This document shows, one piece after another, positions 26,781-35,031 of a stretch of DNA of 64,000 bases. The notes beneath the pieces were generated by a model. That model worked only from the letters and a program-made list of their open reading frames with translations. It was not told where the DNA came from and did no database searches. Origin of the DNA: CADEED01 sp041395625 (GTDB lineage Bacteria; Pseudomonadota; Gammaproteobacteria; Steroidobacterales; Steroidobacteraceae). The DNA is taken from assembly GCA_041395625.1 (NCBI GenBank), contig JAWLAE010000008.1, forward strand, positions 4,230-68,229, in the 5' to 3' direction. Position numbers and translations under genes: made by a program. Within the stretch, counting starts at the first letter, position 1; each line of letters opens with the position of its first letter.

Positions 26781-26877
26781 CCAGGGCATACCCGTCGAAA
26801 GACGGGGACGCAAAGCCTCCGGTCTAACAGCGCGGGATTCCGTGCTCAGGATAGCGGGGCTGCCGGACGAAAAGTCC
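26781..26877 (+). ncRNA. Cyclic di-GMP-I (GEMM-I) riboswitch
   Basis: The sequence follows the GEMM-I consensus closely: AGGGCA, a C-C-C-G-T-C stem closed by a GAAA tetraloop, and the highly conserved GGGACGCAAAGCCTCCGG (26815-26823 and neighbours). CTAA comes next, then a second stem of the form AGCGCGG/CCGTGCT, and the conserved GGATAGCGGGG...TGCCGG 3' side. The GAAA tetraloop and its receptor-like elements, and the A of the ligand pocket in GCAAAGCC, are all present. The element lies right after a predicted transcription start and about 95 bases upstream of an Ig/FN3 lipoprotein. No U-tract follows the expression platform hairpin (CGGAC...GTCCG near 26873-26887), so translational control is more likely than termination. 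Confidence 0.92.
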
Positions 26878-26972
26878 GCAATTCATCGGTCGCGCACTAG
26901 TTGTTAGTGCAGCCAGATGAGTACCGTTCGCTCAACCGAGCGCACTGCCCTGACCAGTGATGGAAGGGGCAT

Positions 26973-27689
26973 ATGCGGCGAGCAAATCGACTCTTGCGTA
27001 CCGGTGCGGCGCTGTTCGCGCCGCTGCTGTTGACGACTGCCTGCGGGTGGGACGAAACCAAAGTTTCGATCAGCACCACCGGCGATGTGGTCGTCGAGGC
27101 AATCGAGCAGCCGGACAATGCCGCGGCCATCACCAACAAAGCGCCGATCGTCGCTGGCACGCCCTCCGGCTACGCGCCGATCGATGAACCCTATGACTTC
27201 GTGCCGGTCGCCGCAGACCCTGACGGACACAAGGTCGAGTTCTCGATCAACAACAAACCGCAGTGGGCATCGTTCGACAAGAACACCGGACGACTGTCCG
27301 GCACGCCACGCAGCACCGACGCCGGCCTCTACCGTGACATCATCGTCGCGGCAACCGACGGCCGGACGAGCAGTACGCTGCAGCCGTTTGCCATTGGCGT
27401 CGGCAAACAATTCGAAGACATGGGTGGCATCGGCCAAGCCCAGCTCAGCTGGTCGCGGCCGACGCAGAACACCGACGGCACACCGATCGCCAATCTGGCG
27501 GGCTATCGCATCTACTTCGGTCGGGATCCCAACGCGCTCACGAACACGGCCTTGGTGACGAGCCCCGAGAAGACCAGCTACCAGGTGACCGGGCTCGGGC
27601 GAGGCATGTGGTACTTCGCGGTCACGTCACTGAGCAGCACGGGCGTCGAGAGCGACCTGTCACAAATCGGTTCCAAGCAGATCAGCTAG
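26973..27689 (+). CDS. Lipoprotein with Ig-like and fibronectin-III-like domains, under riboswitch control
   Basis: The N-terminus has a lipoprotein signal with a T-T-A-C lipobox (LFAPLLLTTACGWDE). Residues about 55-145 form a putative bacterial Ig (cadherin/He-PIG-like) domain with the tell-tale VAADPDGHKVEFSINNKP, WASFDKNTGRLSGTP and DAGLYRDIIVAATDG. Residues about 150-235 resemble an FN3 domain (AQLSWSRPTQNTDG, then LAGYRIYFGRDP and GMWYFAVTSLSSTGVES). Such modules occur in surface adhesins. The leader carries a c-di-GMP-I riboswitch, so expression should follow the sessile/motile switch. GGAAGGGG precedes the ATG. The 3' end runs into a 14-bp tandem repeat that includes the stop codon. 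Confidence 0.85.
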   Translation: MRRANRLLRTGAALFAPLLLTTACGWDETKVSISTTGDVVVEAIEQPDNAAAITNKAPIVAGTPSGYAPIDEPYDFVPVAADPDGHKVEFSINNKPQWASFDKNTGRLSGTPRSTDAGLYRDIIVAATDGRTSSTLQPFAIGVGKQFEDMGGIGQAQLSWSRPTQNTDGTPIANLAGYRIYFGRDPNALTNTALVTSPEKTSYQVTGLGRGMWYFAVTSLSSTGVESDLSQIGSKQIS

Positions 27690-27719
27690 GGCAGATCAGC
27701 TAGGGCAGATCAGCTGACG
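27678..27719. repeat. Three tandem copies of a 14-bp unit at a stop codon
   Basis: The unit CAGATCAGCTAGGG occurs at 27678-27691 and 27692-27705, with a third copy at 27706-27719 diverged in its last three bases (CAGATCAGCTGACG). The first copy includes the TAG stop of the lipoprotein gene. Because 14 is not a multiple of three, slippage would change frame but the stop is already in copy one. Confidence 0.9.
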
Positions 27720-27737
27720 AGCCGCTCCGTCGGCTCC

Positions 27738-29099
27738 TCAATCGTCGGAGATATTGCGGAAGTCCACGCCGAGCGAGCGCAGCTTGCGATAGAGGTGCGT
27801 GCGCTCCATCCCGACCCGCTTGGCGAGCTGGCCAACCTTGCCGTTGCACAGCAATAGTTGCTGCTGCAGGTAAGCGCGCTCGAAATGCTCGCGTGCCTCC
27901 CGCAATGGCAGCGCCAGCAGATCCTGCTTCACGAGCGGCTCGTCCTGCGGCGATTGCAGCGACAGCTCACGCTCGATCTCCTCGAGCCGGATCTCCTCCT
28001 GGCCACCCTGCACCAGCAGTCGCTGCACCAGATTCTTGAGCTCACGGATATTGTCGGGCCACGGATAATTGCGCAGCCGATTTTGCGCCGCGATACCGAA
28101 GCGTCGGAAGGTCAGGCCATCCGCATCGACCAGCCGATCGACATAGTGACGCAGCAGCTCCGGCACGTCCTCGGCGTAGTCACGCAGCGGCGGGATGCGC
28201 ACGATCAGGGTGTTGAGATGCGACAGGAGATCGCGCCGAAATGATTCACCGATCGCCTCGATGCCGGGCCTGGCGGAAGATAGCAGGCGCGCACGGATCA
28301 GTATCGGGGACCGGCCGCCGAGACGCATGAAATGCCCCGTCTCCAACGCACCGACGAGCGATCGCTGTACGCTGGCGGGGAGATCTTCAATCTCGCTGAC
28401 GAACAGGCTGCCGTCACCGGCCTGCTCGAGCAGGCCGGGCGTCGTCTGGCCATCACGCTCGACACCGAACAACTGGGCCTCCGCCGTATCCTCGCGCAGC
28501 GTACTCGAGATCAAGGGAACGAAGGGCTGCTGCGCGCGCGGACTGGCCTCATGCAGATAACGGGCGAATGCTTCCCGGCCAGTGCCTGCCTCACCCACCA
28601 GCAGCACCGGCGAATCGTTGTGCGCCAGTTGCGTGAGCTCGGCGCGCAACTGCTGCATCAGCTTGCTGCGGCCGATCGGGATGCTGGCCGAGGATGCTAA
28701 CAACTTGCCCGTGTGCCGGCGGCGCTTGCCGGCATCGAGCGCGCGCTCGACCGTGCGCAGCAGCTTCTGCAGCGACAAGGGTTTCTCGACGAAATCGAAG
28801 GCGCCGAGACGCGTGGCCTCGACGGCGGTATCGACCGTGCCGTGCCCCGACATCATGACGACGGGACAGCTGGCGCCCGCGCCGCTCGCCGACCACTCCC
28901 GCAGCAGCGTGATGCCGTCGGTATCTGGCATCCAGATATCGAGCAGCACGAGATCGGGAATCTGGCGCGCGCGCGAGGCGCGTGCCTGACTGGCGTCGGC
29001 GGCCACGTCGACCGCATAGCCCTCCTCCGACAGGATCTCCTTCAGGAGTCCGCGAATATCGGCTTCGTCGTCCACCACCAGTATGTGTGCTGCGGTCAT
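27738..29099 (-). CDS. ntrX: NtrX-like response regulator with degenerate AAA+ domain
   Basis: The 453-residue regulator has a receiver domain (acidic D9/D10, phosphoacceptor D54 in LVLLDIWMP, K106 in FVEKP), a sigma-54-activator-type AAA+ region and a C-terminal Fis-type helix-turn-helix (NGKVGQLAKRVGMERTHLYR). The AAA+ domain is degenerate. Walker A reads GEAGTGRE with Arg175 instead of Lys, the GAFTGA loop is absent (the region reads LFGVERDGQTTPG), and Walker B is SLFVSEIE, lacking the usual Asp. Sigma-54 activation is therefore doubtful, and it may act as a sigma-70 regulator. The ATG at 29099 overlaps the ntrY stop (ATGA). It is the last gene of a six-gene minus-strand run from def. Confidence 0.88.
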   Translation of the reverse strand: MTAAHILVVDDEADIRGLLKEILSEEGYAVDVAADASQARASRARQIPDLVLLDIWMPDTDGITLLREWSASGAGASCPVVMMSGHGTVDTAVEATRLGAFDFVEKPLSLQKLLRTVERALDAGKRRRHTGKLLASSASIPIGRSKLMQQLRAELTQLAHNDSPVLLVGEAGTGREAFARYLHEASPRAQQPFVPLISSTLREDTAEAQLFGVERDGQTTPGLLEQAGDGSLFVSEIEDLPASVQRSLVGALETGHFMRLGGRSPILIRARLLSSARPGIEAIGESFRRDLLSHLNTLIVRIPPLRDYAEDVPELLRHYVDRLVDADGLTFRRFGIAAQNRLRNYPWPDNIRELKNLVQRLLVQGGQEEIRLEEIERELSLQSPQDEPLVKQDLLALPLREAREHFERAYLQQQLLLCNGKVGQLAKRVGMERTHLYRKLRSLGVDFRNISDD

Positions 29100-31327
29100 G
29101 CCCTTTCCCTCCAAAGCTCGACTCTACGCTCCCGCGGTGCCTGCGTCCGCGTGCTGTCCACCAGCGGCAGCACGACTCGCACCTCGGCGCCGACACCATC
29201 AGGGCGATTGTCGGCCTCGATCCGGCCCCCATGTTCTTCGATGATTTTCTTGACGATCGCCAATCCAAGTCCAGTGCCACGTGGCTTGCTGGTGACATAA
29301 GGATCGAATATCCGACCCAGCAACTCGGGTTTGAAACCCGGCCCATTGTCCGCAACCGTTAGCGTAGCGCATTCGACCTTGCCGATAGCCTCGCGACGCG
29401 TCGCAATATGGATACGGCCAGCCGCTACGCCATCGAGTGCCTCACGGGCATTGGTGATCAGATTGTTGAGAATCTGCCGCACGCGCCCGCGATCGGCTTC
29501 GATCGACTCGAGCGACGGATCGAGCGCGAGCTCGATCAGCGGCCCACCGTCCTGGGTGCGATACAGCTCGGCCACTTCGGCAACCAGCTGGTTCAGGTTG
29601 AACGGTGCGACGCGCATGTCGGGCGCGCGCGCATAGTCGCTGAAAGCGTTGACCATCGCCTTCATCGCTTCGACCTGCTGCACGATGGTATGGGTGGCGC
29701 GATCGAGCACCTGGGCGTCCTCACCGGTCATCTGCTCGAGATAGCGGCGTCGCAGCCGCTCGGCCGACAATTGAATCGGCGTCAGCGGGTTCTTGATCTC
29801 ATGCGCCAGGCGGCGCGCGACCTCGGCCCAGGCCGAATCGCGTTGCGCCTGTAGCAGCGCCGTGATGTCATCGAACACCAGCACGTAGCCGCGATCATCG
29901 CGCTCGTCCGCCGGCACCTGCGTGCAGGCACATACGAGCACCCGACCGCCAGCTTCCGGACCGAGCTCGATCTGCTCGCGCCACTCGGCGCGCCCGGCCG
30001 TGAGCCGCTCGGCGACGGCCTTGACGAACTGCTCGAGCCGCGGGCTCGTCGCACCCAGCGCCGCCAGCGGCTGACCCGTCGCACTCGACAGGTCGGCGCC
30101 CAGAATGGTGCTGGCGGCCGCGTTGGCGCTGCGCACGTTCAACTCGTGGTCGAGGGCGAGCACACCATTGGAAAGCCGCGCCAGAATGATCGACAAACGC
30201 TCGCGCTCACGTTCCACCGCCTGCTTGCTGCGTTCGGTCTCCTCGCGGGCACGGCGCAAACGCTTGGTCATGTCATTGAACGAGTGGACCAGGAAGCCCA
30301 TCTCGTCGCGCGAGGGCAGCGGCAGACGCGTACCGAAATCGCCTTTGCCCACCGCGCGGGTGCCGGCGATCAGATCCTGAACTGGCCGGGTGAGACGCTG
30401 TGCGAAGAACAGCGCGCCGTAGATCGCGGTCAGCATCGCGAGCAACAACACGAGGGTCAGCGTGAGCCGGAAACTGTACTTGAGCGGTTCGCGCAATGCG
30501 GCCAGATCGCCGTGCTGGGAGTACGACCGCTGGACCGCCTCGGTCAACTGCGCCACCTGGCGCGGCACCGAGTAGGTAGCCACCACGTAGCGCCCGCTAG
30601 CGCGGCCGGTGGGATTGTCGACCGGCGACGCCGTGCGGATCACGTAATCGCCACCCGACAGCAGATCGAGACTGGCGTAAGCCCGACCCTCCGACACTTC
30701 GCGCAGCAATTCGGCGGGCGGCTGCGCGGGCAGCACTTCGCCGCCCGACGCAGTGGTCGCCGCGACTATCTGTCCCAGCGGTCCGAACACCACGATTTCT
30801 AGCGCGCCGCCGGCGCGCTGCTCGGCGTCGATCGCACGCACCACGTCGGCGCGCGACTTGTTAGTCAGGAGGCCGGCGAGCTGATCGGTGCGCCGCGCAT
30901 ATTCACGGGTCCGCACCTGCAGCGCCGATTTCGACAGTTCCAACGCGTCGGCCAGACCCTGCTTGATCTCGACCCGGAACCAGCTGTCGATGCCGCGATT
31001 GAGGAACTCGAGCGAAAACATGTAGACGATCAGTAGCGGCGCGATCACCAGCGCACCGAAGGTGACGACGGTGCGCGCAGTCATGCGCGAACCGGGCACA
31101 TGCGCGCGGTAGTCGCGGATCAACTGCGAGATCTTGCGCGCCAGCAATACGGACACGATCGCGACCGCGCCGAGGTTGATCAGGAGGATCCACGGCCGCA
31201 TGCGGCCGAACTGCGCCGAGTTCTGCACCGTCAACGCCAGCAGCACCAGGATGCCAGTTACCAGACTCGCCCACAGGACGATCAGTCCGACGGTGCCGAG
31301 ACGTCTGGCTACTGCGGCAACGACCAT
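29096..31327 (-). CDS. ntrY: NtrY-type sensor histidine kinase
   Basis: This 743-residue membrane kinase has three or four N-terminal transmembrane helices around a periplasmic loop, a HAMP linker (ALFFAQRLTRPVQDLIAGTR, then GTRLPLPSRDEMGFLVHSFN), a PAS segment (NGVLALDHELNVRSANAAA), HisKA (RRLAHEIKNPLTPIQLSAER, with the phosphoacceptor His) and HATPase (ADNGPGFKPELLGRIFDPY, GTGLGLAIVKKIIEEHGG). NtrY/NtrX respond to nitrogen or redox status in other proteobacteria. The ATG at 31327 is preferred over GTG 31336; either overlaps the end of the DUF4390 gene. Coupled to ntrX by ATGA. Confidence 0.93.
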   Translation of the reverse strand: MVVAAVARRLGTVGLIVLWASLVTGILVLLALTVQNSAQFGRMRPWILLINLGAVAIVSVLLARKISQLIRDYRAHVPGSRMTARTVVTFGALVIAPLLIVYMFSLEFLNRGIDSWFRVEIKQGLADALELSKSALQVRTREYARRTDQLAGLLTNKSRADVVRAIDAEQRAGGALEIVVFGPLGQIVAATTASGGEVLPAQPPAELLREVSEGRAYASLDLLSGGDYVIRTASPVDNPTGRASGRYVVATYSVPRQVAQLTEAVQRSYSQHGDLAALREPLKYSFRLTLTLVLLLAMLTAIYGALFFAQRLTRPVQDLIAGTRAVGKGDFGTRLPLPSRDEMGFLVHSFNDMTKRLRRAREETERSKQAVERERERLSIILARLSNGVLALDHELNVRSANAAASTILGADLSSATGQPLAALGATSPRLEQFVKAVAERLTAGRAEWREQIELGPEAGGRVLVCACTQVPADERDDRGYVLVFDDITALLQAQRDSAWAEVARRLAHEIKNPLTPIQLSAERLRRRYLEQMTGEDAQVLDRATHTIVQQVEAMKAMVNAFSDYARAPDMRVAPFNLNQLVAEVAELYRTQDGGPLIELALDPSLESIEADRGRVRQILNNLITNAREALDGVAAGRIHIATRREAIGKVECATLTVADNGPGFKPELLGRIFDPYVTSKPRGTGLGLAIVKKIIEEHGGRIEADNRPDGVGAEVRVVLPLVDSTRTQAPRERRVELWRERA

Positions 31328-31902
31328 GAGTACCACGCGCTCTCGCGGTGCCAGTCATTGCTCCAGAACAAAACGGCTCGCAAGGCATCGGCGAGCCGCC
31401 CACGCCTGACACCGGCACGTACGCTGATGCGATAGCGCGCATCGTCGGCCAACTGCGAGCGAATGATGATCGGCCAAGCCTCGACTTTGCCGAGCGCCGC
31501 CAGTGCCGCCTCCAGCGTGGCGTAGCTCTGTGGTTCACCGTCGGGCGCGTCGCGCACGCGATAGCGATCGCTCACCGTGTGATACTGCAACTCGCGCCGC
31601 AGCGTGAGCGATGCGACGTCGCTGTCGAGCCAGTAACGCCGCTCCCGCGTTACAACCACATCCAGGTCGAAGCTCAGCGTTAACCCGTCGCGCAGCGCCG
31701 CAACGATGGCGTCGTTGGCCGGGTAGATAACCCGGGCAAACAACTCGTACACACCATTGTCCACATTGATATAGGCCGAGCGCACGTCCAGCGTGCCATC
31801 GAGCGCGTCCGCGCGCGTCAGCGCGCCGGCACCGATCGCGACGACGGCGAACAGCGTCACCGCGGCGCTACCGCGTCTTTTTGCAACCTGGGACGTCGTC
31901 AT
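31309..31902 (-). CDS. DUF4390 family exported protein
   Basis: This 197-residue protein has an N-terminal hydrophobic signal (AAVTLFAVVAIGAGALT) and a beta-rich mature region with the family pattern: LDVRSAYINVDNGVYELFA, then LRDGLTLSFDLDVVV, RRYWLDSDVASLTLRRELQY and the C-terminal LFWSNDWHRESAWYSWSLP. DUF4390 genes typically lie between rsmB and ntrY in gammaproteobacteria, exactly as here. The function is unknown. It begins 15 bases after the rsmB stop and overlaps ntrY by 19 bases, so all of these genes are likely to be translated from one message. Confidence 0.9.
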   Translation of the reverse strand: MTTSQVAKRRGSAAVTLFAVVAIGAGALTRADALDGTLDVRSAYINVDNGVYELFARVIYPANDAIVAALRDGLTLSFDLDVVVTRERRYWLDSDVASLTLRRELQYHTVSDRYRVRDAPDGEPQSYATLEAALAALGKVEAWPIIIRSQLADDARYRISVRAGVRRGRLADALRAVLFWSNDWHRESAWYSWSLPQ

Positions 31903-31917
31903 GATAATCCGGGCCGT

Positions 31918-33357
31918 TCAGTCCATGGCGCCTAGGCAAGCATAATAGAACCCGTCGCAGCCTGCGCCCTGTCCCGGCAAAAGCTGCCAGCCGACCGGCC
32001 GAATCAAGAGGCCCGGTGGTTGCGGGACAGCGTCCGGCCACGGCAACGCGCGCGCGCGCGGTTCGTTCGCCAGGAACTCGCGCACGAGTTGTTCGTTCTC
32101 GGCTGGCAGGACGGAGCAGGTGCAGTACACCAGCCGACCGCCCGGCCGCAGCAGCCGAAACGCCGTCGTCAGTACCGCGCGCTGCGTGGTTCGAAAGCCA
32201 TCGATATCCGACGGCCGGCGCAGCAACTTGATATCCGGATGCCGGCGAATGACGCCGGTGGCTGAACACGGCGCGTCGATCAATACCCGATCGAACGACT
32301 GCGGGCGCAGCAGCTCAGACTCGGATTCTGCCGAACGAGTCATGTCAGCCTGCACGCATTCCACACTAACGAGTCTGCCGCCGGCACTGGCGCGCGCCAC
32401 GTTCTCCTGCACCAGGCGCAGCCGCACAGGATCGTTGTCGACCGCCACGAGCTGCTCGAGAGCGGGGGTGAGCTGCGCGATATGCAGTGTCTTGCCGCCG
32501 GGTGCTGCACAGGCATCCAGCACCCGCATGCCGGCCTGTGCATCCAGCAAGGGCGCTGCCAACTGCGCTGCGGCATCCTGCACCGACACGCGCCCGGCCG
32601 CGAACCCTGGCAGCACGCCGATCGGCGCCGGGCGTGCCAGCGTCACGGCACCCGGTCGCCAGGCGACCGGCGTCGCCTCGCGACCGAGCGCGCGCCACTC
32701 GATCATGAACTGCTCGGTAGTCAGTTGTGTCAGATCGAGCCGCAGCGTCATCGGCGGATGCTCGTTGTTCGCCTCGAGCAACGCGGCCAGCTGCTCCGGC
32801 CACGCGGCCCGCAACTGCTCGACCAGCCACACAGGATGGGCCGTCTGCCGCGCGATGTCCGCATCACTCAGCGCCGCACTCACGGGCAGCTGTGAGTTCG
32901 CTAACAACTCGGCCCGCTCGGCGACGAAGCGCCGCAGCACCGCATTGACCAGGCCGCTGGCGCGTGCCGCGCCCACCAGACGACTGGCCTCGACAGCCAG
33001 GTGCACGGACGCCTGCACCGGTGAGCGCGAGTACTCGACCTGATGTGCGCCAGTCACGAGCAGTGCGGCCAGATTCGGCGGCACGCCCGTGATCGGTCGA
33101 TCGAGCAGCGCGCCCACCGCCGGCAGCAGACGCAGGTACCAGCGCAGTGTGCCGAGCGCAATCGCCTGGATCGCCGAGCGATCGACCCGCTCGGCCGTAG
33201 CCTGCAGGGCATCGTCGGCCGAGCGGCCCTCGCTGACGACCGCCGCCACCACCTCACTGGCGGCGGCGAGCGTTGCAGCGCCCGGCGCAGGTGGCCTGTT
33301 CGGCCGGTTACCGCCGCGCGCTCCGGGCCGCGCGTTGCCGCGTGACGGGCGCGTCAT
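31918..33357 (-). CDS. rsmB: 16S rRNA (cytosine967-C5)-methyltransferase
   Basis: The protein carries an N-terminal NusB-like RNA-binding domain (ATLAAASEVVAAVVSEGRSA, RSAIQAIALGTLRWYLRLLP, HQVEYSRSPVQASVHLAVEA) and a C-terminal m5C methyltransferase domain. The latter shows SVQDAAAQLAAPLLDAQAG, motif I VLDACAAPGGKTLHIAQL, motif IV with the second Cys IDAPCSATGVIRRHPD and motif VI VYCTCSVLPAENEQLV, where the catalytic cysteine sits. The ATG at 33357 overlaps the fmt stop (ATGA), giving 479 aa with a Gly/Arg/Pro-rich tail of about 25 residues before the NusB domain that is unusual for the family. It forms the third gene of def-fmt-rsmB. Confidence 0.95.
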   Translation of the reverse strand: MTRPSRGNARPGARGGNRPNRPPAPGAATLAAASEVVAAVVSEGRSADDALQATAERVDRSAIQAIALGTLRWYLRLLPAVGALLDRPITGVPPNLAALLVTGAHQVEYSRSPVQASVHLAVEASRLVGAARASGLVNAVLRRFVAERAELLANSQLPVSAALSDADIARQTAHPVWLVEQLRAAWPEQLAALLEANNEHPPMTLRLDLTQLTTEQFMIEWRALGREATPVAWRPGAVTLARPAPIGVLPGFAAGRVSVQDAAAQLAAPLLDAQAGMRVLDACAAPGGKTLHIAQLTPALEQLVAVDNDPVRLRLVQENVARASAGGRLVSVECVQADMTRSAESESELLRPQSFDRVLIDAPCSATGVIRRHPDIKLLRRPSDIDGFRTTQRAVLTTAFRLLRPGGRLVYCTCSVLPAENEQLVREFLANEPRARALPWPDAVPQPPGLLIRPVGWQLLPGQGAGCDGFYYACLGAMD

Positions 33358-34313
33358 GTACCCAACCGCGCGCCGTCGACCGGCCGGGCGTTGACGAAGT
33401 CGCGCGCACTGACCGCGCGCTTGCCGGCCCGTTGCAGCGTCTCGATGCCGAGCACGCCCGCCCCGCATGCGACCAGCAGCACGTCGCCCCGCAGACCTAA
33501 CAACTGACCTGGACTCTGCATGACATTGGCCTCGGCGTGTGGCGCGTCGGACTCGGTCACGACTCGTGCGCGGTGAATACGGAGCAACTCGCCGTGGAGT
33601 GTCGTCTCGGCGATCGGCTGCGGGTTGAACGCCCGGATCTGCCGATCGATGGCGCTGGCGCTCGTCTGCCAGTCGATGCGCGCTTCGGATTTGTCGATCT
33701 TGCGAGCATAGCTCACACCCTCGGTCGGCTGCGGCCGAGGCACGAGGGTGCCGGCGAGCAGGCCATCGATCGTTGCGAGCAGCGCAACAGCACCCAGCTC
33801 GGCCAGACGATCCTGCAAATCGCCCGCGGTGTCATGCGGACCGATGGCGATCCGGCGTTCGAGCAACACCGGCCCGGTATCGAGCCCCTCTTCCAGCTGC
33901 ATGATGGCCACCCCGGTTTCGCGGTCGCCGGCGAGGATGGCGCGCTGGATCGGTGCGGCGCCACGCCAGCGCGGCAGCAACGAAGCATGGATATTGAGGC
34001 AGCCGCGACGCGGCAGCGCCAGCACCTCCGGCGGCAGTATCAGCCCGTACGCCACCACTACCAGCAGCTCGGGCCGCCAGTCGACGAGCGCCGCGCGCCC
34101 CTCGTCGGTCTTGAGCGTCGCCGGCTGCGCCACGGGCAGCCCTGACTGCAGCGCGTACGCCTTGACGGCCGAGGCGCGCAGCGCCCGCCCGCGCCCCGCC
34201 GGCCGGTCAGGCTGCGTCAGCACCCCGACCACCTGCGCGCGCGACGCTAACAACTCGCGCAGTGCCGGAACGGCGAACTGCGGCGTGCCGGCAAAGACTA
34301 TGCGAATACTCAG
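33354..34313 (-). CDS. fmt: Methionyl-tRNA formyltransferase, probable CTG start
   Basis: Fmt formylates initiator Met-tRNA. The N-terminal domain has RIVFAGTPQFAVPALREL, the catalytic N-I-H triad in GCLNIHASLLPRWRGAAPIQ and the SLLPRWRG signature. The C-terminal OB-like tRNA-binding domain follows (YARKIDKSEARIDW, RAFNPQPIAETTLHG). No ATG, GTG or TTG is present at the expected N-terminus. The best match to the family start (M-S-I-R-I-V-F-A-G-T-P) requires initiation at a CTG (34311-34313) that overlaps the def stop codon as CTGA. An ATT two codons later is the other candidate. With CTG the protein has 319 residues, normal for Fmt. Longer in-frame extensions translate def DNA and are rejected. 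Confidence 0.93.
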   Translation of the reverse strand: MSIRIVFAGTPQFAVPALRELLASRAQVVGVLTQPDRPAGRGRALRASAVKAYALQSGLPVAQPATLKTDEGRAALVDWRPELLVVVAYGLILPPEVLALPRRGCLNIHASLLPRWRGAAPIQRAILAGDRETGVAIMQLEEGLDTGPVLLERRIAIGPHDTAGDLQDRLAELGAVALLATIDGLLAGTLVPRPQPTEGVSYARKIDKSEARIDWQTSASAIDRQIRAFNPQPIAETTLHGELLRIHRARVVTESDAPHAEANVMQSPGQLLGLRGDVLLVACGAGVLGIETLQRAGKRAVSARDFVNARPVDGARLGT

Positions 34314-34858
34314 AGTGCTGGCGCGTCGGTGGTGGCGCGCTCGGGCGCGTCGCGGCTGGCGCGCTCCTTGCGGTCGCGCTCGAGTTTCTTGCGGATCCGC
34401 TGGCGCTTGATGTCCGAGAGATAGTCGACGAACAACTTGCCCTCGAGATGGTCCATCTCGTGCTGCAGACAGACCGCGGGCAGGCCTTCGAGCTCCAGCT
34501 CGAACTCGGCGCCGGTGCGGTCCTGCGCGCGGACGCGGACTTTCGCCGCCCGTTCGACATCGTCGAAAATGCCGGGCACCGACAGACAACCCTCCTCGAA
34601 AGTGGCCACGCCCTCACGCGCCAGGATCTCGGCATTGCAGAAGACGAGCGGCTGGTCCCGGGCTTCGGAGACATCGATCACGATCAGACGCTGGTGCACG
34701 TCGACCTGCGAGGCGGCGAGCCCGATCCCGGGCGCCGCATACATGGTTTCGAACATGTCGTCGATCAGGCGCGACAGCCGCCCGTCGAATTCGCGCACGG
34801 GCCCGGCCCTGGTCCTGAGACGGGGGTCTGGATACTCAAGAATTTGTAAGTGCGCCAT
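34310..34858 (-). CDS. def: Peptide deformylase
   Basis: This iron (or zinc) hydrolase removes the formyl group from nascent proteins. All three motifs are visible: motif 1 GIGLAASQVDV, motif 2 EGCLSVPG (Cys ligand) and motif 3 QHEMDHLEGKLF (two His ligands and catalytic Glu). The ATG at 34858 (182 aa) gives the standard MAHLQILEYPDPRLRTRA N-terminus. The C-terminal tail (RIRKKLERDRKERASR and a Pro/Thr/Ala end) is longer and more charged than in E. coli. First gene of the minus-strand operon def-fmt-rsmB-DUF4390-ntrYX, divergent from the LysM lipoprotein across 173 bases. Confidence 0.96.
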   Translation of the reverse strand: MAHLQILEYPDPRLRTRAGPVREFDGRLSRLIDDMFETMYAAPGIGLAASQVDVHQRLIVIDVSEARDQPLVFCNAEILAREGVATFEEGCLSVPGIFDDVERAAKVRVRAQDRTGAEFELELEGLPAVCLQHEMDHLEGKLFVDYLSDIKRQRIRKKLERDRKERASRDAPERATTDAPAL

Positions 34859-35031
34859 GATGTTCCGCGAGATTGCTGCTAATGTTTGAACATTCGGATG
34901 GCTCACCAGGCGTGGCGAGGCGCTATCCTCGTGAACCAGTACACAAACTGGACATTAGGTCGTATGCCCGTGTGCTGGTTCCGATTATAACAGGGGGGTC
35001 GCTTGCCCCACCCAGGCCGGAGGAGCGGTGG

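Larger units (their letters stand above)
26544..26972. other. Divergent intergenic region with promoter and riboswitch
   Basis: This 429-base region separates the metal efflux operon (minus) from the lipoprotein gene (plus). The left part, 26544-26740, must hold the efflux-operon promoter, but no convincing metal-regulator operator was found. The right part contains a sigma-70-like promoter, a cyclic di-GMP-I riboswitch and about 95 bases of leader that ends in a GGAAGGGG ribosome-binding site before the ATG at 26973. No gene was seen. Confidence 0.75.

Noticed and set aside
26873..26887. Hairpin CGGAC...GTCCG as an intrinsic terminator of the riboswitch
   Set aside because: It is short and has no U-tract after it.
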